Below, in pieces: positions 43,725 to 52,539 of a DNA stretch of 64,000 nt (its first letter is position 1; every line of letters begins with the position of its first letter). The translations under genes and the position numbers were made by a program. This DNA is from Undibacterium hunanense. GTDB lineage: Bacteria; Pseudomonadota; Gammaproteobacteria; Burkholderiales; Burkholderiaceae_D. Under the pieces are notes generated by a model. The model made no database searches. It had not been told where the DNA came from and saw only the letters and a program-made list of their open reading frames with translations. The stretch is taken from positions 496,001 to 560,000 of the forward strand of contig NZ_JACOGF010000001.1 of the NCBI RefSeq assembly GCF_014284335.1, given 5' to 3'.

Positions 43725-44771
43725 TCAATCAACTAACTGACGGTAGTTGTTATGCATCAGCTTACGTTCAACCAGTGTGAAGGTGCTTCCTTCAGGCACA
43801 TCGGGGAACAGGGTATTGAAGGTTTCGGCGGGCATGATGCCTCTGAATTCCAGAAGTAAGTTGGCGAAGTCACGGTTTAGATTTGCCGCATAATCATCGT
43901 GGTGTCGTGTATCTTCTGTCAGGATAATCTCGTTATCCAGCTTCAGCTTTGCTTTGCTGAACTCCCTGTCGAGCCTGATTATCTCGGTAACCGCTGCCGG
44001 AGATGCTATTTGCAAGTCTTGCGGTAATCTATCGAGGATGGCCTGCACCTGATGCTGACGTATCGCTCCGTCCGAATGGTCTTCCAGATGGATGCGCGTC
44101 TGATGATTCATGATATCGCGTGTCAGTTGCTCTGAGCGCTTCAGGCGATCCATCGCTTCATTCGTATCACCCGCCAATGCATTGATCACCAGTGCAGTTG
44201 CCAGAATGGCGGCAGCGGACTCTGTCACACTGCCATAAAATCCGTAAGCCCAGTAGCTGGCCGAGAAGCTCGGCGGCCAATTAACAGGGGTGTAATTGAA
44301 TGCCCCTTTTCGGGAAGCCCATAAAATCCGGTTGCAGGCTTGATGACAGACACCATGTACGCCGTAGATAATACCAGCCCAGGATTGCGGACTATAGCCG
44401 CGAAATGGTTCGTCAAGACTTGCCCAGTAAGCATCCCAATCCGCTACCTTCCAGTCATCCCCTGGAAAAAGTTTAAACTGCGCCATCCCCAATGCTACCG
44501 ACAAGTTGGCAGGAAGCTCCTGCCCCTGAGGTTGTGATCCTATGATCCAGGGCGACCATAATTCTGCAGGGTATACAACGCCCCTGTGGCCGCGCTCTTC
44601 TTCCCTGAGCGCAAATGAACCAAAGCAAGGCATCGCGTATGTGCTATCATTTTTTTTGGCAATGGCAAACGTATGTTGCGCAATGCCAGGGCCAATAAAA
44701 TTGTAGTAACCTGCTCTAATGGTACAGTCAAAGAAATTCCCCTGGACAGTACTTTCTGGTTTATTCGACAT
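43725..44771 (-). CDS. Unrecognised protein with a GVHGVCHQACNRIL motif
   Basis: The 348-residue protein starts at ATG 44771 behind AGGGGG. It has no signal peptide. Features are GIAQHTFAIA with His33, WSPWIIGSQPQG, a striking motif at about 137-150 with Cys142-His143-Gln144 and Asn147, a hydrophobic stretch near 175-205, and a helical charged C-terminal third. The order His first and Cys later on a helix resembles permuted papain-like folds (LRAT, YiiX, PPPDE), so a thiol hydrolase is one hypothesis; no family could be named. It lies in the same operon as the lectin protein and is followed by nothing else. Confidence 0.7.
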   Translation of the reverse strand: MSNKPESTVQGNFFDCTIRAGYYNFIGPGIAQHTFAIAKKNDSTYAMPCFGSFALREEERGHRGVVYPAELWSPWIIGSQPQGQELPANLSVALGMAQFKLFPGDDWKVADWDAYWASLDEPFRGYSPQSWAGIIYGVHGVCHQACNRILWASRKGAFNYTPVNWPPSFSASYWAYGFYGSVTESAAAILATALVINALAGDTNEAMDRLKRSEQLTRDIMNHQTRIHLEDHSDGAIRQHQVQAILDRLPQDLQIASPAAVTEIIRLDREFSKAKLKLDNEIILTEDTRHHDDYAANLNRDFANLLLEFRGIMPAETFNTLFPDVPEGSTFTLVERKLMHNNYRQLVD

Positions 44772-45720
44772 GGTAAAACCCCCTCTGATTGAGTTAAATG
44801 CCACTCTGGTTTCGTACTTGCAATCCCGCGCTCCAAAACACCTCCAGACCTTTGTGCAGTCGTCCTGTTTATGTGTCGCCGGAACGACCTCGCACCATCC
44901 TTGATGGTTTGCCTGCTATTCCTGGCATCCTTGCCAGCGTGATGGGCAAATAGAATACAAACGCGCCGATTTGAGGATATATCAGGAATACCCCGGCCGA
45001 TTTGACCCCGCGTCCCAATTTCCTGGACGTGCGTTCCATTATGCTTTGCTTGTTTTTGCACAGACATCGCAAGTCGGTTTCAAGCATTTTCCGGACTTAC
45101 TTCATCAATAGAGATGTGGCAGCAAATGACCAGGTCCAAGACAGACAATCCGGAATTATCCTGGGCCCCCAAGACATGAGTGACAGGCGTGGCAAAAACA
45201 GCAAAAAACCAGAAATCAGGTACTTGCTCAGCCGCCTTACGTTTCAAATTACCAGGATGCAAGAAAAAGTACGCGTCAGGACACAAGCTGCATAGCGCTG
45301 ATGTTTAACGATGGGGGGGAGATATACAGAACTGCTTTGACAGCAGGAGAAATAAATCAGAGTTGGCGAGCCTGGTCTGCGGCACTTGCGGGAAATGACT
45401 GTGGCTGCTTCGTTCCCGACCTGACCAGATTGGCCATGCCGCAATGCGCAGGGGCCCGCCAAAACGCATTATAACTGAACACCAGCAAACTTGCAGCAAT
45501 TCAGTACAGGCGGACAGCGGACGGGCAAGCGGTTCTTGCTTCAAACTGCTTTTCCCCCATTTCATTCCTGCCACGCGGCATTTCGTCACATAGCTGCACA
45601 AGCCTGTTTATACTTAATAACATGATATCTACCCTGCATGTCGATCAGGGGCCTGGCACTTAACAAAAGCCCGCTTAACAAAAACCTCATTAACAAGAAC
45701 CTTGGAAGAAGGATAAGTCG
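44772..45720. other. Gene-poor stretch of about 950 bp
   Basis: No gene here is well supported. On the minus strand a frame at 45087-44869, or from ATG 45039, would encode 56-72 residues with one possible membrane helix (SAGVFLIYPQIGAFVFYLP) and a basic tail, 98 bp upstream of the Cys-His-Gln gene's ATG, but it lacks a good ribosome site. The repeat copy B lies at 45237-45355. Promoters for both flanking operons must be here. Confidence 0.5.
45237..45355. repeat. Dispersed repeat copy B (related to 41481-41598)
   Basis: Sequence related to copy A: AAATTACCAGGATGCAAGAAA at the left, GACACAA at the centre and AACTGCTTTGACAGCA at the right, about 4 bp longer overall. Both copies lie in intergenic DNA on either side of the AraC/lectin segment. 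Confidence 0.6.
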
Positions 45721-46650
45721 ATGGAACTCCGTATACAGCACCTGTCAAAAAAATATGCCAATGGCGTACAAGCCCTGAACGATATCAACCTCACCATACC
45801 AGCAGGCATGTTTGGGCTGCTGGGGCCAAATGGTGCTGGCAAATCCACGTTGATGCGTACCCTGGCGACCTTGCAGGATGCCAATTCCGGCACCGCCACG
45901 CTGGACAAGATTGATATTCGTGAAAACAAAGACCAGATCAGACGGGTGCTGGGTTATTTGCCGCAGGATTTTGGCCTTTACCCCAAGGTCAGCGCCTATG
46001 ATCTGCTGGATCATTTTGCCCTGCTCAAGGGCCTGGACAACCGCAAGCAGCGCAAGGAAGTGGTGGAAGCCTTGCTGCATCAGACCAATCTGTACAAGGA
46101 CAGGAACAAGCATCTGGGTGGTTATTCGGGTGGTATGCGCCAGCGCTTTGGTATCGCGCAGGCATTGCTGGGCGACCCCAGGCTGATCATCGTTGACGAA
46201 CCCACAGCCGGGCTGGACCCGGAAGAGCGCGTGCGCTTTCACAATCTGTTATCCGATATCGGCAGCGAAAAAATCGTCATCCTGTCTACCCATATCGTTG
46301 AAGACGTATCCGATTTATGCAATCACATGGCCGTCATCAATCAGGGCAGCGTCGTCCTGACCGGGCAACCATTGCCATTGATAGAACAGATACAGGGAAA
46401 AATCTGGAAACGGTTTATAGAAAAACCGGAACTGGCCAACTACAGACAGCAACATCAGGTCATTTCCAGCCGCCTGACTTCAGGCCGCACGCTCATTCAT
46501 GTGTATGCCGACTCACAACCAGACTCTGGCTATGCACCGGTATCTGCCAATCTGGAAGATGTCTATTTTGCGGCGATGGCGGGCTTATTCTCCGCCCAGT
46601 CGACAGCAAAGACACCATCAGCAGACCTGACAGCTGTGCCGGCAGCCTGA
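45721..46650 (+). CDS. ABC-2-type transporter ATP-binding protein
   Basis: The 309-residue ATPase has Walker A GPNGAGKST, Q-loop YLPQDFGLYP, signature GGYSGGMRQRFGIAQ, Walker B LIIVDEPTAGLDP and the H-loop STHIVEDV. The final 90 residues form an accessory domain as in CcmA/NatA-type ATPases. It starts behind GGAAGAAGGATAAGTC and is followed 9 bp later by a permease fused to an M1 peptidase, with which it forms one transporter. The substrate is unknown; peptides are suggested by the linked peptidases. Confidence 0.94.
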   Translation: MELRIQHLSKKYANGVQALNDINLTIPAGMFGLLGPNGAGKSTLMRTLATLQDANSGTATLDKIDIRENKDQIRRVLGYLPQDFGLYPKVSAYDLLDHFALLKGLDNRKQRKEVVEALLHQTNLYKDRNKHLGGYSGGMRQRFGIAQALLGDPRLIIVDEPTAGLDPEERVRFHNLLSDIGSEKIVILSTHIVEDVSDLCNHMAVINQGSVVLTGQPLPLIEQIQGKIWKRFIEKPELANYRQQHQVISSRLTSGRTLIHVYADSQPDSGYAPVSANLEDVYFAAMAGLFSAQSTAKTPSADLTAVPAA

Positions 46651-46659
46651 GGAGCATCC

Positions 46660-49600
46660 ATGTTAACGATACTTTTATTTGAACTGCGTCAAAAATGTCG
46701 CAGTCTGTCCAGCTACGTATATTTCCTGATCTTCTTCAGCCTGGCAATGTTGTGGATGGCAGCCGCTGGCGGTACCTTTGCGTCCGCCTCCATCGATTTT
46801 GGCGGCAAAGTGTTTATCAATTCACCAGTCGCTGTTTTCCAGAGCATTACCTTTCTTGCCTATCTTGGCACGAGTACAGTAGCCGCCATCATGGGCCAGG
46901 CAACACACCAGGATGTGGAACACCATACCTGGCATTTCTTTTACAGTGCACCGATTTCCAAATTTCAGTACCTGGCCGGGCGTTTTCTGGGTTCGTTGCT
47001 AAGCTTGCTGATCATCTTTTCCGGCCTGGGTCTGGGTGCCTGGCTGGGATGTTATTTGCCGGGCATAGAAGCGGTGCGACTGGGGGCCATACATCCGGCT
47101 GCTTATTTCCTGCCGTATGTGTATTCGGTCTTGCCCAACTTCATGATCTTTGGGGCGATTTTCTTTACCCTGGCCACTCTCGGCAAACGCATGATGCCGG
47201 TATATGTATCCAGCGTGGTACTGATCATAGGCTATATGATTGCGCGGTCCCTCATGCGCGATATCGACAACAAGACCCTGGCTGCCCTGCTTGATCCTTT
47301 CGGTTCCGCCGCTGTCAGCAACCTGACGGAATACTGGAGTATTGCCGACAAAAATAGCCGCCAGCTCAGTCTTGAAGGTATGTTCCTCATCAATCGCCTT
47401 CTATGGGGAGGCGCAGGTTTGATCAGTCTGGCTTTCTGCTACTGGCGCTTTGATTTCAAGGCTATTTCTACCGCAGAAAAACAAAAGAAAAAGAAAGAGA
47501 AAGAGAAAGTAAGCACACATACAGCCCCGACAAACCAGGCAATGCTGGTCAATCTGCCTAAAGTCATCCCGGTATTTTCATCTTCCAGAAACTGGAAGCT
47601 GCTACTGGCAGAAAGCTGGCTGAATTTACGCGAGTCGGTCAAGAACGTGTATTTCATCGTCGTGCTGCTGTCTGGCGTTTTATTCATGTTTGCGGTGTCC
47701 AGTTCGGTGACCAAGATGTTTGGTACATCGACCTATCCGGTAACGTATGCAGTGCTGGAATTTCTGGGCGGTACATTCAGTTTATTCATGCTCATCATCA
47801 CCACTTTTTATGCGGGCGAACTGGTCTGGCGCGAGAGAGATGCGCGCATCGCCCAGTTACTGGATGCATTGCCGGTGCCGGGATGGTTGCCATTCACTGC
47901 CAAACTGTCGGCGCTCATCCTCATGCAGGGCATCATGCTGCTTGTGCTGATGGTGTGCGGCATGCTGATCCAAACCCTCAAGGGCTACACCAACTATGAA
48001 ATTGGCCTGTATGTGCACCAACTGTTTCTGGTGCAATGGCCTGAATATGCGCTGATCGCGGTGCTGGCGATGTCGCTGCAAGCCATTGTCAATCACAAGT
48101 ATCTGGCTTACTTTTTGATGATCGTGTATTACATTGCCTTGATCGCCCTGCCTGCACTGGGTATAGAACACCCCATGTTGCGCTATGCGACGGTGCCGTC
48201 CACCGTGTATTCCGACATGAACGGTTATGGCCATTCATTAGCGCTGTCACGCTGGTACCTGCTGTACTGGAGCGGCGCCGGCCTGATCCTGATCGCCTGT
48301 TCCTTACTGATGTGGGTACGTGGTACCACCACCGCATTCAGCCATCGTCTGCGCATGGCCAGCTTATCCATCAATGTCGGCAATAGCGGCCTGATGCTGG
48401 GTGGCACTGCACTGTTCCTGTTTGCCGGCACAGCCATTTTTTACTTTAGCAACATACTCACGCCCTACAAAAGCCAGTATGAAAAACAGGCTGAAAATGC
48501 GACATTTGAAAAGAACTATAAACAATATGCCACACAGCCACAGCCACGCATCACCGATGTCAAACTGAACGTTGATATCTATCCAGAAACCCGCACGGCG
48601 CAGATCAAAGGCGACTACCAGTTGATCAATCGCAGCAACACTGCCATCCAGGAAATTTTCATCATGGAATCGGATGATGCACGCATCATACAGATGAAGC
48701 TGGATGCCCCACATGAACCACGCATACAAGATAAAAAAGTGGGCTTTTACAGCTATCAGTTGCGCCAGGCCTTGCAACCTGGAGAAAAGCTGAAACTGCA
48801 TTTTGAAATTGAATTCGCTCCAAAGAATTTCCTGGGCATGAGTTCGGGCGATACCGTCATGTACAACGGCAGTTTTTTCAACAGCACACTGACGCCGCAT
48901 ATAGGTTACCAACCAGCTCTGGAGCTCAGTGATGACAAGGCCAGGCGCAAACATGGGCTGCCAGAAAAAGAAAGGATGGCAGAAAGGGATGACCCGAAGG
49001 CATTAAGCAATAGCTACATCGCCAATGATGCAGACTGGATCAATTTTGATGCCGTGGTATCCACCAGCGCAGACCAGATGGCGATCGCACCAGGCAGTCT
49101 GAAGCGTGAATGGCAAGAAAATGGACGGCGCTATTATCACTACGCGCCAGAGCAGGCCATACTGAACTTCTATGCCTTTCTGTCTGGCCGCTATGAAGTC
49201 AAACGGGCACAATGGAAAGATATCGCCATTGAAATCGATTATCACAAGGGACATGCCTACAATCTTGATCGCATGATAAAGAGCGTGCAGAATTCGCTCG
49301 ATTACTATACGACCAATTTTGGTCCTTATCAGCACAAGCTGGTCAGGATAGTCGAATTCCCGCGCTATGCCACGTTTGCACAGGCATTTCCGAACACCAT
49401 TCCGTATTCAGAAAGCATAGGTTTCATCGCCCATGTGGATGACAAAGATCCGCTTGAAGTGGACTACCCTTTCTACGTCACTGCCCACGAAGTGGCCCAT
49501 CAATGGTGGGCGCACCAGGTAATTTCCGGCAATAGCAAAGGTAGTACCGTGCTGGTTGAAACCCTGGCGCAATACTCCGCGCTGATGGTGATGAAACATA

Positions 49601-50259
49601 CCTATGGCGAGGCCGCCATGCGCCGCTTCCTGAAATTTGAACTGGATCGCTATCTGAAAGGACGCAGCCAGGAAAGGAAGAAAGAACTGCCACTGGCATT
49701 CAATGAAAGTCAGAATTACATCCACTATGCAAAAGGCAGTCTGGCCATGTATCTGTTGCAAGACCAGATAGGTGAGGACAAGGTCAATCAGGCATTGCGT
49801 ACTGTCATTGCCCAGTATGCCAACCAGGGCGCACCTTATCCCAGCAGTGCGGCACTGGTGGATGCATTGCGCAAGACTGCCCCGGCTGACAAACAGGGTC
49901 TGATTACCGATTTGTTTGAATCCATCATCCTGTTTGAAAACCGTGCCATGACAGCCACTGCCAAACCGCTGCCAGACGGACAATATGAAGTTGCTTTGCA
50001 CGTCACCAGCAATAAACTGAAAGCCGACGAACTGGGTGTGGAAAAAGAAGTCCCGCTGCAAGACTGGATGGACATAGGTGTAGACGACAAGGACGGTAAA
50101 CCCTTGCTGCGTGAACGCAAACTGATCAATCAAAAAGCCATGGATTTCAAAATGATCGTCAAAGGCGTACCGGCCAAGGCAGGTATAGATCCTGACAATA
50201 AATACATAGACAGAAAGCCCAGTGACAATATGATCAAGCTTGACATGTTACCGAAGTAA
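46660..50259 (+). CDS. ABC transporter permease fused to an M1-family aminopeptidase
   Basis: The 1199-residue protein combines an N-terminal ABC-2 permease with a C-terminal peptidase. Residues about 1-270 and 320-590 hold two blocks of membrane helices separated by a Lys/Glu-rich linker (near 275-285), then the soluble part. The M1 signature is HEVAHQWWAHQV at 943-954 with a downstream Glu in VETLAQYS (Glu967); the zinc ligands are His943, His947 and Glu967. Fusions of this type are known in databases but poorly studied. The peptidase domain, after the last helix, is probably periplasmic. It is the permease partner of the preceding ATPase. Confidence 0.93.
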   Translation: MLTILLFELRQKCRSLSSYVYFLIFFSLAMLWMAAAGGTFASASIDFGGKVFINSPVAVFQSITFLAYLGTSTVAAIMGQATHQDVEHHTWHFFYSAPISKFQYLAGRFLGSLLSLLIIFSGLGLGAWLGCYLPGIEAVRLGAIHPAAYFLPYVYSVLPNFMIFGAIFFTLATLGKRMMPVYVSSVVLIIGYMIARSLMRDIDNKTLAALLDPFGSAAVSNLTEYWSIADKNSRQLSLEGMFLINRLLWGGAGLISLAFCYWRFDFKAISTAEKQKKKKEKEKVSTHTAPTNQAMLVNLPKVIPVFSSSRNWKLLLAESWLNLRESVKNVYFIVVLLSGVLFMFAVSSSVTKMFGTSTYPVTYAVLEFLGGTFSLFMLIITTFYAGELVWRERDARIAQLLDALPVPGWLPFTAKLSALILMQGIMLLVLMVCGMLIQTLKGYTNYEIGLYVHQLFLVQWPEYALIAVLAMSLQAIVNHKYLAYFLMIVYYIALIALPALGIEHPMLRYATVPSTVYSDMNGYGHSLALSRWYLLYWSGAGLILIACSLLMWVRGTTTAFSHRLRMASLSINVGNSGLMLGGTALFLFAGTAIFYFSNILTPYKSQYEKQAENATFEKNYKQYATQPQPRITDVKLNVDIYPETRTAQIKGDYQLINRSNTAIQEIFIMESDDARIIQMKLDAPHEPRIQDKKVGFYSYQLRQALQPGEKLKLHFEIEFAPKNFLGMSSGDTVMYNGSFFNSTLTPHIGYQPALELSDDKARRKHGLPEKERMAERDDPKALSNSYIANDADWINFDAVVSTSADQMAIAPGSLKREWQENGRRYYHYAPEQAILNFYAFLSGRYEVKRAQWKDIAIEIDYHKGHAYNLDRMIKSVQNSLDYYTTNFGPYQHKLVRIVEFPRYATFAQAFPNTIPYSESIGFIAHVDDKDPLEVDYPFYVTAHEVAHQWWAHQVISGNSKGSTVLVETLAQYSALMVMKHTYGEAAMRRFLKFELDRYLKGRSQERKKELPLAFNESQNYIHYAKGSLAMYLLQDQIGEDKVNQALRTVIAQYANQGAPYPSSAALVDALRKTAPADKQGLITDLFESIILFENRAMTATAKPLPDGQYEVALHVTSNKLKADELGVEKEVPLQDWMDIGVDDKDGKPLLRERKLINQKAMDFKMIVKGVPAKAGIDPDNKYIDRKPSDNMIKLDMLPK

Positions 50260-50274
50260 GTCCACTGACAGTAG

Positions 50275-50311
50275 CAAGTAAAGAGCTGGACATCAGTCAG
50301 CTCTTTACTTG
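50275..50311 (+). terminator. Hairpin after the ABC/M1 gene
   Basis: CAAGTAAAGAGCTG (50275-50288) and CAGCTCTTTACTTG (50298-50311) are exact reverse complements with a 9-base loop. It lies 15 bp after the stop codon. The T run is interrupted, so it could be a terminator or a 3'-end stabiliser. The AT-rich DNA from 50312 to 50551 probably holds the promoter of the next gene. Confidence 0.75.
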
Positions 50312-50551
50312 TGCAGTACCATTCAGGCAGGCAAATACAAATAATATTATTTAATTAACAAACGAAAGTATTACGGCAAATCTACTCCAGCCCACCAGGA
50401 AAAATATTTTCAAATTGTCTTCTCATTTGAGAACTTTCAGACCAAAATACTGCCCAAGCCTGGGGTGCAATTTAAACAGCCATCAAAACAATTCCCCAGA
50501 CTCCCACAGCATTTTGTCATCTATCCATCAAATAGAACTGGACGTTACGCC

Positions 50552-52414
50552 ATGCATAAACATCTTGTCCGCAACCTGTTCGCTGTTGCACTGACCCTGC
50601 CCACCTTTGCCTTTGCCGCTCACCCAAGTGAAACCGAAGCCGATCGTTGGAATTTGAATGACATGTACCAGACCAAGGCTGACTGGGACAAGGATGCCAT
50701 GACCCTGGAAGTGCAGTTAAAACAATTGCAGACTTGCAGCGGACATCTGGGCGACAGCGTGGCACGTTTCAAGACTTGCCTGGATTTGAATTCGGATATG
50801 CTGAAACGCTTTGCCCGTCTGTCCAGTTATGCATTTCAATACCGTGACCAGGATACTGGCAACAATGCCGGCATGGATCTGGGCCAGCGCTCCGATATTT
50901 TGGGCAGCAAGGTAGATGAAGCCAGTTCATTCATCCGGCCAGAAATTCTGGCCCTGGGGGATAAAAAAATCCAGGCTTTCCAGGCCAAGGAAAAGGGCTT
51001 GCGTATCTACGCCCATCAACTGGACGATATCTTGCGTTCAGGTAAGCATACCCTGGATAAAAAAGGCGAAGAAATTATCGCCACCTTTGGCATGGCAACC
51101 AATACTGCCAGCGCTGTTTACACCACCTTGTCCAATGCAGAAATGCCCTGGCCCAAGGTCAAACTGTCCACCGGCGAAGAAGTACGCATAGACCAGTCTG
51201 CCTACACCAAATACCGCGCCGCCCCGAACAGGGCTGACCGCCAGCTGGTATTCGATGCGTTCTGGGGGAAATGGAAAGAATTTGAACGCAGCTACGGCGT
51301 CACTTTTTATGAGCAATTAAAACGCGATTCTGCCTATGCCAAGATCCGCAATTATCCAGATTCGCTGACGCAGGCGCTGGACAACAATAAACTGCCAAGG
51401 GAAGTCTATGACACTCTGGTAGAGCAAACCCGTGCCAACCTGCCTACCCTGCACCGCTATTTCAAACTCCGTGCAAAACTGCTGGGCGTGCAGGATCTGC
51501 GTTATTTCGACATTTATCCACCGCTGGTATCCGGCGATTTCAAATACCCGATTGCCGAAGGCGTCAAGCTGATGCTGGAATCCGTCAAACCTTTGGGTGA
51601 TGACTATACCAAAGCCATGGCAAAGGCCACCACAGAACGCTGGATGGATGTCTATTCACGTCCACGCAAGCGCTCTGGTGCCTACATGAATGGTGCAGCC
51701 TATGATGTTCATCCTTACCTGCTGCTCAATTACAATGATGATTATGAGTCAGTATCAACACTGGGCCATGAATGGGGACATGCCATGCATTCCTACCTGG
51801 CCAACAAACACCAGCCCTTCATCAGCGCAGACTACCCTACCTTCACGGCAGAAATCGCATCCACCACGAATGAAGTCTTTTTGCTTGATCACATGCTGAA
51901 AATCGCCAAGAGCGATGACGAACGTTTGCTGTATCTGGGATCAGCACTGGAAAACCTGCGCGGCACCTTCTTCCGTCAAGCCATGTTTGCCGACTTTGAA
52001 CGTGAAGTGCATGCCAAGGTCGACAAAGGTGAATCACTGACTGGCGAAGCACTGAGCAAAATCTATGGTGATATCCTGAAAAACTATCACGGCGACAAAG
52101 AAGGCGTGATGAAGATAGACGATACCTATGCCATTGAATGGGCATATATTCCGCATTTTTATAACCGCTTCTATGTGTTCCAGTATGCAACATCGATTGC
52201 TGCCGGTTCCATGTTTGCAGATGAGATATTGAAAGGTCGTGCAGGTGCCCGTGACAACTATCTCAACATCCTGAAAGCAGGCGGTTCTGCCTATCCGTAT
52301 GAACTGGTGAAAAAGGCTGGTGTTGATCTGGCTTCCCCCGCCCCTTACCAGGCAGTGTTTGCGCGCATGAATAAAATCATGGATCAAATCGAGGCTATCA
52401 AAGCCAAACATTAA
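50552..52414 (+). CDS. pepF: Secreted M3-family oligoendopeptidase F-like metallopeptidase
   Basis: The protein has 620 residues from ATG 50552. It has a signal peptide (about 1-23, FAFAA-H), unlike the cytoplasmic Lactococcus PepF, then the all-helical M3 fold with zinc motif HEWGHAMHSY at 406-415 and the third-ligand Glu in FTAEIASTTNEV. It cleaves oligopeptides, here most likely in the periplasm. An in-frame ATG at 50465 would precede the signal peptide with unrelated residues and is rejected. It sits between the ABC/M1 fusion gene and the S46 peptidase gene, all on the same strand, suggesting a peptide-use block. Confidence 0.92.
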   Translation: MHKHLVRNLFAVALTLPTFAFAAHPSETEADRWNLNDMYQTKADWDKDAMTLEVQLKQLQTCSGHLGDSVARFKTCLDLNSDMLKRFARLSSYAFQYRDQDTGNNAGMDLGQRSDILGSKVDEASSFIRPEILALGDKKIQAFQAKEKGLRIYAHQLDDILRSGKHTLDKKGEEIIATFGMATNTASAVYTTLSNAEMPWPKVKLSTGEEVRIDQSAYTKYRAAPNRADRQLVFDAFWGKWKEFERSYGVTFYEQLKRDSAYAKIRNYPDSLTQALDNNKLPREVYDTLVEQTRANLPTLHRYFKLRAKLLGVQDLRYFDIYPPLVSGDFKYPIAEGVKLMLESVKPLGDDYTKAMAKATTERWMDVYSRPRKRSGAYMNGAAYDVHPYLLLNYNDDYESVSTLGHEWGHAMHSYLANKHQPFISADYPTFTAEIASTTNEVFLLDHMLKIAKSDDERLLYLGSALENLRGTFFRQAMFADFEREVHAKVDKGESLTGEALSKIYGDILKNYHGDKEGVMKIDDTYAIEWAYIPHFYNRFYVFQYATSIAAGSMFADEILKGRAGARDNYLNILKAGGSAYPYELVKKAGVDLASPAPYQAVFARMNKIMDQIEAIKAKH

Positions 52415-52539
52415 ATTCCTTTTTAGCCGAGTCATCTCACATCCCCCATTTCCATGGGGGATGCTGCCGCAATCATGACTAATCATGACTTCTTCCTGGC
52501 CTGGAGAAGCATGATGCCCAAGTACAAATGGAATACATC

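Noticed and set aside
45305-45601. 98-codon minus-strand frame in the gap before the ABC ATPase gene
   Set aside because: Cys/Trp/Arg-rich sequence without domain, helix pattern or ribosome site; likely chance.
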